Source: a virus
Strand: one strand, 5' to 3'
DNA: 55,758 bases
IMG/VR virus record: IMGVR_UViG_3300046777_000527
Location: 1-55,758 of that record
Of this stretch, positions 9,902 through 17,496 are shown one piece after another (the stretch's first letter is position 1; each line of letters opens with the position of its first letter). The notes under the pieces are model-generated. The model was not told the origin of the DNA. It did not search any database and saw only the letters and a list, made by a program, of their open reading frames with translations. Both the position numbers and the translations under genes were made by a program.

Positions 9902-12733
9902 TTAATTTGGTAGACTACCCCCTCGATTTTCATTCGCATTCTCCACGTAATTATCTACGTTAATGAACTCAGGGGTACTGCAGTCAAACTCTATGACGTG
10001 AACAGGTAGACCTTTGATCTTGGTGCCTGTGGTCATGCGCCGTGTGGTGCTGCCCTTGTAGATGCCTTTCTCGTGCAGCTGCTTCAGTGTGTTCTTGAAG
10101 TTGATCTGCCGCTCCACGCAGTCAGTCTTGAACGCTTTGTTCACGATGAACATCTTTTTAGTATCGGGCTCGTATCGTATAATCAACTCACCGTACGGCT
10201 CCAGTATTGGCGCAGGGGTCATCTTTGTTCTCGCGTCTGCCTCACCATCGACCACGAGAATGTTGCGCATGTGGCGGTTGATGAAGTCACCGATAATTCC
10301 CGATGCGTCGTCTACAGGTGCTTCGTTGTCGGCACGGATGTCACGTATCATCTCGCATGCCCACTTGTAGATAGCCTTCATGTCGAAGTCATGCAGCCCC
10401 AGCGACTTGGCTATGAGACCGCCCATGATGTTACATGCAACAACCCCAGACCAGAACCGCTCGCGCTGAGTCAGGCGCAACTCCTTGTCAATCTTGGCTT
10501 GCACTTCCAGTAACTGCTCGATGGCTGTCTCTTTGTGGCCGACTAGCCACTGGATGTAAATGTCACCCGCTAGGCCGTAGTTCTCTAGCAGTAGGTGGTC
10601 AAACATCGCCTTGCCTTCCTCGGTGCTGATGACGCCGCTATAGCCGATCTCGTACTCGATCAAGCGCATGCGCTCCCCATCCGGGCTGTCTTTCAGGCTG
10701 GCCAGACGCTCATAGAAGCTAGAGTTGCCGGACGTTAAAGAGATGTTGCCCCACGTGGTGTTGTTGGCGCGCAGCTCGTTAGCCGATGCTTTCTGTCTGT
10801 CCTTACCCCGACCCTGTGACATGGCATAGGCCATGTTAGAGAAGTCCTCAGCCCGCATGTTCGTGATCTCGTCCATGGTGAAGGGCAGGTTGTTCATCAC
10901 GCCCAGCTTGTGCATACGGGCGTTCATGGTGTCACCGGGGATGGAGGCTAAGCGGTGTGGGTGTCCGTAGACGCTGTTGCACATATACAACGTAGTGGAC
11001 TTACCTGAGCCTGAGTTCTTAAAGATGACGTTGATGATGGCACCCGACAACCCCATAAACTTCAGCAGCGGGGAGCCAAAGGCTGTAAGTGCAGCAAACG
11101 CATTAGCCTCTAGCCCCGGGCGGGCGTACATGTTGAACACTTCCTTCCACTTTTCTAACGACCCCCTAGGCACCATGAACTGCGCTATGTTTGCTGTATG
11201 GTTTGATGGCGGGCTGTAGTAGATGTTGTCCGCCGTTATTTCTCTGTCCCCGATGATGAACTTGCTGTCGTTGTCTACCCAGCCAAACTGTGTCCTCATA
11301 ACTTCCGCCTTCTTCGATAGTTGTATGTCTTTAATAGAACTGACCAAAAAACTTACAATGTTGTCCATCTGACCCTTGTGACCGATGATGCCCTGCTGCC
11401 CTAAAAGCTTCTTTGGTTCGTCTTTTCCTAACAATACACTTGCAGGAATTGCAAACTCTTTTACCCCGTCTTGTGGCAGGTGCGCCCGGATAAGCGTCAT
11501 CTCACCCAGATCAGGGTCATGCATACGCTTTACAACATACAGGTCGTGCTCATAGACCAGCGTGGGGTCAGCATCGTCATCGTTGCTCTTATAGATGCCG
11601 CCCGTCTTGCCCCTGAAGTACGGGTAGGGAAAAGCGGGGATACTGTAAGAAACTTGTTCTTCTTCGTCCTCGACCTCGTAAGTCCCGTCCTCAGACTCTT
11701 CAGCCTTGGCTATTTCTTTACCTAGGACAATCGGGGTTGTGATCTTGCCTTTGTGTATGCAGGTGTCACAGCCTCCGGGGTTTTCCTTCTCGAACGTCTC
11801 ACAAAAGTGCGGACCGCCACGACGCTGCAGGTCTTGCACCTTAAGCTCTACCTCGAACGGGTCGTAGCCGGGATATTGCTCCGACATCTTATGCGCTGCT
11901 GACACCCCCTCTTCACAAAACGCCGTGACCGACAGCGCGCTACGCCATAGGTTATAACTAATGGTTTCTTGGTTCTGATAGCAGTGCAGTAGCTGCGGAC
12001 AGCCTTTACCCTCAGCCGACTTCAGCATGATGGTCTTGAACCGTGAGATGCGGTTGCCCATCAACGACAGGGTCAAAGCACTGCGCTGGATGTCCCGGCG
12101 CGGGGCAAACTTCTTCTCGGTCACCCCTAGTATTTTCTGTAGCTCATCAGGCTCAGTTGCGTTGCCTTCTACTAGCACCGTAACCGCAGAGGGTGGGCTG
12201 TCCTTGAAGTTAAGTGTCCCCGGCACGCGCAGTATCCGGGCAGGCTCGAAACAAGCCGGGTCTACCAGCAGCTCATGGATGCGGCATAATTCCTTTAATC
12301 TATCGCTGAGCTGCCGCCAATTGTTTTGATCTATCGTTTTGGTGAACGGCCAGTATGCGTGTATCCCGCGCCCAGAATTTACGATCACGGGTCTGGGTAA
12401 CCCGATAGTTTTGCAGAAGCTTTGCAGCTCTTGTAGGCCGGTGGCTTGGTCTATGTACCCGTCGCCCTCGGCAGCTTTCTCTTCCCCGCAGTCTATGTCT
12501 ACCCACAGTGCCTTGAAGTAGGCAGCGTTGTCCTTGGTGCGGCTCTCATTTGTCTTGTACTTTGCGCAACCAAAGTAGACATCGTACTTCAGGGAGATTA
12601 ATTGCTCGACTAACTCATCTACTTCTTCTCTAGTCTCTACAAGATGCTGGTCAACCTTCTTGCCTCTAATACCTACAACTGCGTACCACCCCTCGGGGGC
12701 GAGTACTGTGTCTAGCAAGTCAAAGTTAGCCAT
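9902..12733 (-). CDS. AEP-type primase fused to DUF927-like helicase
   Basis: The N-terminal domain carries archaeo-eukaryotic primase signatures: VDID at 78-81 (metal-binding Asp79 and Asp81), SGRGIH at 120-125 and RILRVPGTLNF at 167-177. A Cys-rich stretch in the middle (C, then CDTC and H) may bind zinc. The C-terminal part has a Walker A motif NSGSGKST at about 573-580 and fits the DUF927 helicase family. It likely primes and unwinds DNA at the phage fork. There is no Shine-Dalgarno sequence before the ATG, and a strong terminator ends 12 bp upstream, so this gene may have its own promoter or depend on read-through. The gene is last in the leftward block. Confidence 0.85.
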   Translation of the reverse strand: MANFDLLDTVLAPEGWYAVVGIRGKKVDQHLVETREEVDELVEQLISLKYDVYFGCAKYKTNESRTKDNAAYFKALWVDIDCGEEKAAEGDGYIDQATGLQELQSFCKTIGLPRPVIVNSGRGIHAYWPFTKTIDQNNWRQLSDRLKELCRIHELLVDPACFEPARILRVPGTLNFKDSPPSAVTVLVEGNATEPDELQKILGVTEKKFAPRRDIQRSALTLSLMGNRISRFKTIMLKSAEGKGCPQLLHCYQNQETISYNLWRSALSVTAFCEEGVSAAHKMSEQYPGYDPFEVELKVQDLQRRGGPHFCETFEKENPGGCDTCIHKGKITTPIVLGKEIAKAEESEDGTYEVEDEEEQVSYSIPAFPYPYFRGKTGGIYKSNDDDADPTLVYEHDLYVVKRMHDPDLGEMTLIRAHLPQDGVKEFAIPASVLLGKDEPKKLLGQQGIIGHKGQMDNIVSFLVSSIKDIQLSKKAEVMRTQFGWVDNDSKFIIGDREITADNIYYSPPSNHTANIAQFMVPRGSLEKWKEVFNMYARPGLEANAFAALTAFGSPLLKFMGLSGAIINVIFKNSGSGKSTTLYMCNSVYGHPHRLASIPGDTMNARMHKLGVMNNLPFTMDEITNMRAEDFSNMAYAMSQGRGKDRQKASANELRANNTTWGNISLTSGNSSFYERLASLKDSPDGERMRLIEYEIGYSGVISTEEGKAMFDHLLLENYGLAGDIYIQWLVGHKETAIEQLLEVQAKIDKELRLTQRERFWSGVVACNIMGGLIAKSLGLHDFDMKAIYKWACEMIRDIRADNEAPVDDASGIIGDFINRHMRNILVVDGEADARTKMTPAPILEPYGELIIRYEPDTKKMFIVNKAFKTDCVERQINFKNTLKQLHEKGIYKGSTTRRMTTGTKIKGLPVHVIEFDCSTPEFINVDNYVENANENRGGSLPN

Positions 12734-12745
12734 GGATAAACTCGG

Positions 12746-12772
12746 AAAAAAAGGGAGGGGTCTCCCCCTCCC
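12746..12772 (-). terminator. Intrinsic terminator upstream of primase-helicase
   Basis: An 8-bp stem, GGGAGGGG at 12753-12760 and CCCCTCCC at 12765-12772, closes a 4-nt loop. On the leftward strand it is followed by seven U residues (12752-12746). It lies between the ssDNA-binding-like gene and the primase-helicase, so it should cut primase expression relative to the upstream genes. Confidence 0.85.
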
Positions 12773-12802
12773 AAAGCCGCAGGGCGCGGCGCGAGAAGCT
12801 AT

Positions 12803-13723
12803 TTAATCGTCAGCACTCCACGCATTAACCACATCAGCCAAGCTCTTGCCCTCCGTAGGCGCAGGCGTCGCTTTCTTGCTCGAACGCTTCGTTGGCTCAG
12901 CGATAGCGGGTTCATCCTCCTCTTCTTCCACAACCTTCGCCTTAGGCGCAGGCTTACTCGCGGTCTCGAACTCCTCGTCATTGCCCTCACCTTTATCCAC
13001 GGCGGCTACGTTCAGGATGACTGCTTTCTGGGCTTCAGGCGATACCACAGCCTCGTCTACGACTGCTTGCAGCTCAGGGTGCGACGCCACAAAATCCACG
13101 GCACGGAAGCGCACCTGCTGGTTGTCGTCCTCGTCAAAGCTCAGCTCAGTAATCACACCGTCAATGTTCTCACCGTTAGCAATCACGTAGTCGATGTAGG
13201 CGTTCAGCGGGAACAGCTGGCCAGCGCCCTTACCAAAGATTGACTTTGATGCAAGCTTAAGCTGGTAGATATCACCGTGGTTATTGCCGCCGATCTCGTC
13301 CGGTAACACAACAGCTACACGACGCTCGAACCGGCATGCGCGGGTTGTACCCTGACCGGAGCCCTTGACGTTCTGTGGGCAGGTCTCGCACTTCTTCGAC
13401 TGAGGGTCTTTGATGCTAGCGTCCGGTGCATTACCGTCGTTCGACCAGCAGTCAGGTGCTGTGGCTTCCGCGCTAGGGTCGTAGGCTTTCATGTAGAAAG
13501 TGCGCTGGGCAGTTGCCTGAGCTACACCTACCAGTACCACGCGCAGCGGTGCGTTGAACTTGCCAGCCACGTCGCCATTAACTACACGCACGAACTTGCC
13601 GTTGCGGGGTGAGATGCGCTTTAAGCGGTTAGCTTTCATCAGGCTCTGGGTCAGAGCACTGGGGGCTTTTTTACCAGCGATAGCTACGTCGCGGTTCTTA
13701 AAAATTGAAACTTCGTTAGTCAT
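12803..13723 (-). CDS. Probable ssDNA-binding protein with zinc site and acidic tail
   Basis: This 306-residue protein has four cysteines, C92, C112, C115 and C130, in a layout that could hold zinc. The region from about 130 to 215 looks beta-rich, as in an OB fold. The tail from about 240 is Ala/Pro/Lys/Glu-rich and ends in Trp-Ser-Ala-Asp-Asp. Acidic C-terminal tips recruit partners in phage and bacterial SSBs. It sits between helicase and primase genes and has SD GGAG 8 bp upstream, inside the end of the preceding gene (8-bp overlap). Family membership is inferred from shape and context; a regulatory protein is the main alternative. Confidence 0.55.
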   Translation of the reverse strand: MTNEVSIFKNRDVAIAGKKAPSALTQSLMKANRLKRISPRNGKFVRVVNGDVAGKFNAPLRVVLVGVAQATAQRTFYMKAYDPSAEATAPDCWSNDGNAPDASIKDPQSKKCETCPQNVKGSGQGTTRACRFERRVAVVLPDEIGGNNHGDIYQLKLASKSIFGKGAGQLFPLNAYIDYVIANGENIDGVITELSFDEDDNQQVRFRAVDFVASHPELQAVVDEAVVSPEAQKAVILNVAAVDKGEGNDEEFETASKPAPKAKVVEEEEDEPAIAEPTKRSSKKATPAPTEGKSLADVVNAWSADD

Positions 13724-14117
13724 TCTTGCCTCTCCTTACTGTGATCTTAAACTGGCTATCTACAAGCATGCCGGGTGGGAATACATCTGGGTTCTCTTCA
13801 ATAAACTGCTTCATGTTGGTCTGATGTATACGGCGCTCAAGCAAACCATACGCATCATTATCACGGATGAAGTTGTACATAGAGTCCCAGTCGTTAGTCC
13901 AGTAGCGTGTAGCTACACGGCGCATAACGGTACCTGCTGGGGTTTTAATGCTGGTGGATTCGGTGTCTCTGAAGACCTCTAACATCTCGGCTTCAACGAC
14001 AGCCATCTGCTCAGCAAGCTTCTTATCTTCCTCTTCGTACGCGGTTTTTATTTTGTCCCGCTCATCGCGTATCTTGAGGTAGATAGTGGCCAGCTGATTC
14101 ACTGACGTATCACTCAT
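13716..14117 (-). CDS. Coiled-coil phage protein of unknown function (133 aa)
   Basis: Residues about 10-55 form a Glu/Lys/Arg-rich helix, followed by a short beta segment (KTPAGTVMRR) and a Trp/Tyr-rich C-terminal part. The layout recalls Gp157-like or Gam-like proteins that protect phage DNA ends, but no signature is decisive. It starts with ATG after AAGGAGCTAAA, the leader element shared by several leftward genes. It overlaps the ssDNA-binding-like gene by 8 bp, which suggests coupling to it. No catalytic residues are evident. Confidence 0.6.
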   Translation of the reverse strand: MSDTSVNQLATIYLKIRDERDKIKTAYEEEDKKLAEQMAVVEAEMLEVFRDTESTSIKTPAGTVMRRVATRYWTNDWDSMYNFIRDNDAYGLLERRIHQTNMKQFIEENPDVFPPGMLVDSQFKITVRRGKND

Positions 14118-14264
14118 TTTAGCTCCTTCGTGGTTAGTGCAGGGTCACTGGGTAGGGGGTTATATAGAGAAAGAAGCAGCAAAAAACTCTATTAACTTAG
14201 CCCAGCCCCTGCTGCGGTAGTTACTCGCCACACACCGCTTGGCGTCGTCGCTTGCACTGCCTCT
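14118..14264 (-). promoter_or_regulatory. Short intergenic leader with repeated SD element
   Basis: This 147-bp gap on the leftward strand ends in CCACGAAGGAGCTAAA just before the ATG at 14117. It also holds TATATA near 14160, a possible -10 element without a good -35. The gap breaks an otherwise overlapping operon, so an internal promoter or processing site is plausible. No strong hairpin was seen. Confidence 0.3.
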
Positions 14265-15824
14265 TTATCTTACACCAAGTTCCTGCTTATACAACTCAAT
14301 TATTTTGTTATGGTTCGTGATGTTATTTTGCAACATGTAATACATCCGTCGCTCTACTTCGCTGCCTTTCACATGAACAATAGTCATGGCATTTTTTTGT
14401 CCCGGTCTATTAATTCGCGCATTAGCCTGAAGGTAGGTTTCCACAGAAGTGACGGGTGCGTACCAGATGACTGTATTGGCAGCAGTAAGCGTAAGTCCAT
14501 GCGATGCAGCTTGTGGCTGTATGATGAGAACTTTCGGCTCCTTTTCATTTTGAAATCTCTGGATGATGTCATGTCTTTTATTAACTGTTACCTGACCGCT
14601 AATTATCTCTGCGGTAATTCCAGCCTTTGCCAGATGGCTTTTAAGAAGCTCGATAGTATGTGTGAAGGGGACGAACACCAGCACCTTGTGACTGGACTCC
14701 TCGATAACCTCCTGCACTACGTTGAGTCGATTAGTCACATCGAACTCTATGACTTCTTTGTCATCTGAATAAACGGCACCGCCTGATATTTGTAGCAGCT
14801 TGTTAAGCTTTACAGCTGCGTTGACTGCAGTAACTTCTTCACCGTCTGCTGCCATCAGCATCTGATCTTTAAGCACTTTGTAGTACTTAGCCTGCTGCGG
14901 CGTCAACGGCGCTTCCCGCTCGACAAACGTAACCTCCGGCAAGTCCAGACACTGCGCTTTCTCAAACCGTATAGCTGGCTGCAGGGCGTTGTGCACTATA
15001 GCTTCAGCGTTCTGGCGCGGTATCCAGCGGAACTGCCCCACCTTCTCCATCACCTTGTCGCGGAACTGCCCAAAGAACTTAGGTACACCGTCAGGGTTTA
15101 CCATTTTTGCTAGACCGTAGGCGTCTACCGGGGACTGCGCAGCAGGGGTGCCTGTCAGCATCCATAGCCATGTGTCCGGGGTTATCAACGTCTTCAATGC
15201 TTTCCAGCGGTTTGTCTGCATATTCTTGTAGGCGCTAGCTTCGTCGGCCACGATCAGATCAAACCCACCGTTAGCTATCTCATCCTTGACAATGTCTACG
15301 CCATCAAAGTTGATGATGACAAACTCAGCATCGCCTTGAATAATCTTAGCGCGCTGCTCCCGCTTCCCATGCGCCACGTCACAGCTGCGGTGCACAGCAA
15401 ACTTAAACAGGTCAGCTTGCCATGCAGACTTCATGATCGACAACGGACAGATAATTAGCACGCGCTTTACTAGCCCTAGTTTCATCAAGTAGTCAGCCGC
15501 CCAGATAACTGCTGCGGTCTTGCCAGTGCCCTGCTCGTTAAAACAAAATGCTTTCTTACGCAGCGTCAGGAACGATGCTGTTTCTTTCTGATGTGCAAAC
15601 GGACGGAACTGCCCCGGCCAGTCATAGTCCCTAGTGATAGTGCTAGGCACGTTCTTGATCTTCAGGGTAGCTAGCTCTTGCGCTTCCTTCAGGCCGAAGT
15701 AAACGGCAACGTCGTGTAGCCCATCAGGTAGCCACCCGATGATCTTACTTTTCTTAATCTTCTCGGTGACTAGATGTGGTCGTCTAGTTCTTATCACGAG
15801 TACCTTGTTATCTATGATTTGCAC
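14265..15824 (-). CDS. SNF2-like superfamily 2 DNA helicase/ATPase
   Basis: The 519-residue protein shows the full SF2 order: Q-like region at about 74-85, Walker A NEQGTGKTA at 96-104, DEAS box at 194-197, TGTP at 224-227, and a C-terminal motif VI ending in RINRPGQK. That last motif is typical of the SWI2/SNF2 group. Such phage helicases move on duplex DNA and act in replication, recombination or clearing of bound proteins. It follows, in transcription order, a nuclease-rich cluster, which fits a recombination role. The length suits a minimal SNF2 motor with no added domains. Confidence 0.9.
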   Translation of the reverse strand: MQIIDNKVLVIRTRRPHLVTEKIKKSKIIGWLPDGLHDVAVYFGLKEAQELATLKIKNVPSTITRDYDWPGQFRPFAHQKETASFLTLRKKAFCFNEQGTGKTAAVIWAADYLMKLGLVKRVLIICPLSIMKSAWQADLFKFAVHRSCDVAHGKREQRAKIIQGDAEFVIINFDGVDIVKDEIANGGFDLIVADEASAYKNMQTNRWKALKTLITPDTWLWMLTGTPAAQSPVDAYGLAKMVNPDGVPKFFGQFRDKVMEKVGQFRWIPRQNAEAIVHNALQPAIRFEKAQCLDLPEVTFVEREAPLTPQQAKYYKVLKDQMLMAADGEEVTAVNAAVKLNKLLQISGGAVYSDDKEVIEFDVTNRLNVVQEVIEESSHKVLVFVPFTHTIELLKSHLAKAGITAEIISGQVTVNKRHDIIQRFQNEKEPKVLIIQPQAASHGLTLTAANTVIWYAPVTSVETYLQANARINRPGQKNAMTIVHVKGSEVERRMYYMLQNNITNHNKIIELYKQELGVR

Positions 15825-15994
15825 TTTATTTTTACTTTATAGCCAGCTAAGTCTTTGTCTAAACTATCTGCTAAACGTAGCTTTATGTACGCAGCCCAGA
15901 TTGTGTCGTCATGTTCGATTTCAACTGAAGCCTCACTAATCCAGTCCGAACCTACCCGCAACAACCACACTGCTCTGGCTTCTTCTAGCGTCAT
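15812..15994 (-). CDS. Small unknown protein (60 aa)
   Basis: A 60-residue open frame sits neatly between two genes, overlapping the helicase start by 13 bp and the upstream gene by 4 bp. It has balanced charge, two Trp residues and a Lys-rich end, with no known motif. The SD is weak (GAGAG about 9 bp upstream). The tight fit in the operon is the main support. Confidence 0.6.
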   Translation of the reverse strand: MTLEEARAVWLLRVGSDWISEASVEIEHDDTIWAAYIKLRLADSLDKDLAGYKVKIKCKS

Positions 15995-16275
15995 TTTTTA
16001 CGCTCTCGTTTGCTTGTTTCAGACACAAGGTCATGTCCAGCGTTGCGGCGGAACGAACGGTTCTTGCCCGGTGCTTCTAACTTGATACCGTCTTTGTTCG
16101 CGCCACCTTTAGACAAAGCTTTAACGTGTGCTACGTCTTTACCTGCACGGCTCACACCGTCTTTGTCTAGCTTGCGTCGTGCGCGCTGGCGCTCCATGCG
16201 GTCAGGCAACTCACCGCGTTCTTTCTGCTGCTCGTATTCTTTCTTGTACGGCCTAGGTTTGTTTACGTAAGGCAT
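15991..16275 (-). CDS. Small basic HNH-like protein (94 aa)
   Basis: The protein is rich in Arg and Lys and contains DVAH (47-50), LSKGGAN (54-60) and KNRSF (71-75). This D-H-N spacing resembles small phage HNH proteins, in which the first His is catalytic and the Asn orients it. The zinc-type second His (H81) is a weak match, so activity is uncertain. SD AGAGG lies 8 bp before the ATG. It neighbours a RecB-like nuclease and a SNF2 helicase, which supports a DNA-processing role. Confidence 0.55.
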   Translation of the reverse strand: MPYVNKPRPYKKEYEQQKERGELPDRMERQRARRKLDKDGVSRAGKDVAHVKALSKGGANKDGIKLEAPGKNRSFRRNAGHDLVSETSKRERKK

Positions 16276-16277
16276 AG

Positions 16278-16952
16278 CTAACCTCTTGTGTTATGTGCGC
16301 ACTCCGTTACGGGGCAGTATCGGCATAGGGGGCCCGACACTGGGTTCCATACATTTGTTTTAATAGCTGCTTCTAGTCTTGTCAGCTCTGGCTCCATGCT
16401 GTTCAGGTACGACGAGCGCATGATGAACTCATGCTCTTTCTTAACCATCTCGTTGCTTACCACAAAAAGCAGGGCTGACTTTATATTAACCACTTTCGGG
16501 AAGTGCGTAAACACCGCACCGGCCAGCAGGTCTAGCTGTTTTGTATCTGCGTACTTTGCGTTCTTACTTGTCTTATAGTCAACAAGCCAAGCCTGTTGTT
16601 TCTCTTCGTTAATTATGAGCAGGTCGGCTATGCCGCGCCACCATACATCCTTGGCAAAGAAGTCACACGCCACGAAGCGACCGTCCCGTTTCGCCACGCC
16701 CAGTTTGATTTCACAGTACTTGTCGCCCTCAATACGCTTAAGAGCTTCCAGTGTCGGCGCGATAAAACTAAACTTCGGCGGTATGGGAGTGGCATCCTTA
16801 ATATAATTCTCTGCTGCTGAATGTAGCTCCTTGCCGTAAATGGTTGCGGTAGAGTCTTCATCCTTTACATCCTTCACTATGCGTAGGTGGTAGTACTTCT
16901 TCGGGCACTGGTCGAAGGTCTTGATGCTGCTGTATGACCACGCTGGAATCAT
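16278..16952 (-). CDS. Cas4/RecB-like PD-(D/E)XK exonuclease with four-Cys cluster
   Basis: The 224-residue protein starts with YSSIKTFDQCPKKYY, the typical N-terminus of this group. Catalytic candidates are H44, E81, D110, D125 and K127 (DYK), with Q139 in the QxxxY-like helix. Cysteines C16, C210, C213 and C218 match the four-cysteine 4Fe-4S binding of Cas4 and AddB nucleases. It probably resects DNA ends for recombination or degrades host DNA. It overlaps the next gene by ATGA and has SD GAGGAAG. No cas genes or CRISPR repeats occur here, so a CRISPR role has no support. Confidence 0.85.
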   Translation of the reverse strand: MIPAWSYSSIKTFDQCPKKYYHLRIVKDVKDEDSTATIYGKELHSAAENYIKDATPIPPKFSFIAPTLEALKRIEGDKYCEIKLGVAKRDGRFVACDFFAKDVWWRGIADLLIINEEKQQAWLVDYKTSKNAKYADTKQLDLLAGAVFTHFPKVVNIKSALLFVVSNEMVKKEHEFIMRSSYLNSMEPELTRLEAAIKTNVWNPVSGPLCRYCPVTECAHNTRG

Positions 16953-17152
16953 ATCTTCCTCTGGCAGATAAACGCCTGAATGTCCACGCGGAAAGCGCCA
17001 GCAAACTTACAGTCAGCAGCGATGCGGCTCTCGGTGTTGACGCTGCCTATCCACAACCCCAGAACGAACAGGACTATAGCTACTAGCGATTTTGCCCAGA
17101 CTTCTGTGATGAAGTCCCATATCTTCCTGAAGTTGATTGCGTCTACTATCAT
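16949..17152 (-). CDS. Small single-pass membrane protein (67 aa)
   Basis: Residues about 22-38 (SLVAIVLFVLGLWIGSV) form one membrane segment. A positively charged N-terminal flank suggests the N-terminus stays in the cytoplasm. Two cysteines (48 and 63) follow the helix. It overlaps both neighbours by ATGA. It could be a spanin-like or accessory membrane protein; its place among replication genes argues against lysis, and its function is unknown. Confidence 0.6.
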   Translation of the reverse strand: MIVDAINFRKIWDFITEVWAKSLVAIVLFVLGLWIGSVNTESRIAADCKFAGAFRVDIQAFICQRKI

Positions 17153-17496
17153 CTTTCTAAGCCCTTCATTATCATGACCATAGCGATAGCCTGACTCAAT
17201 GTCTGACCTTCTTCTACGATAAACATCTCGTGCTCCCAGTCAAAGTGTCCGTGGTGCATAGGGTTACTCTTCTTGGTGCTTACTTCTAGCAGGCGTCCGT
17301 TTACCGCTGGCACTAGCTTGACCATAAGCTCAGGCACAGTGCTATGGTCTGAGTCAGAGCGGAGTACCGCAGTTTGTAACTCGCTGCGAACCTTTCTATT
17401 CTCTGCGCGGTGCCTTAACTTAAACGCTATCTCCCCGACGACAGACCCTGCTATCCCGCATATCACACCTACCCCCAGACTCATTGCGTCTAACAT
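17149..17496 (-). CDS. Membrane-anchored unknown protein (115 aa)
   Basis: A Gly/Val/Ile-rich segment at about 5-25 is a likely membrane anchor, followed by the basic stretch KLRHRAENRKVR. The rest is soluble, with a His-rich patch (MHHGHFDWEHE) near residue 80. It overlaps the polymerase gene by 7 bp and the small membrane protein by 4 bp. No family is recognised. The pair of adjacent membrane proteins beside the polymerase could tether replication to the membrane, but this is speculative. Confidence 0.55.
   Translation of the reverse strand: MLDAMSLGVGVICGIAGSVVGEIAFKLRHRAENRKVRSELQTAVLRSDSDHSTVPELMVKLVPAVNGRLLEVSTKKSNPMHHGHFDWEHEMFIVEEGQTLSQAIAMVMIMKGLER

Noticed and set aside
9680-9913. 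77-residue frame on the plus strand in the convergent gap
   Set aside because: It starts at GTG without a proper SD, runs through a hairpin and overlaps the primase stop on the other strand; composition looks non-coding.
16278-16952. CRISPR Cas4 gene
   Set aside because: No repeat-spacer array and no cas genes; the fold is common in phage recombination nucleases.
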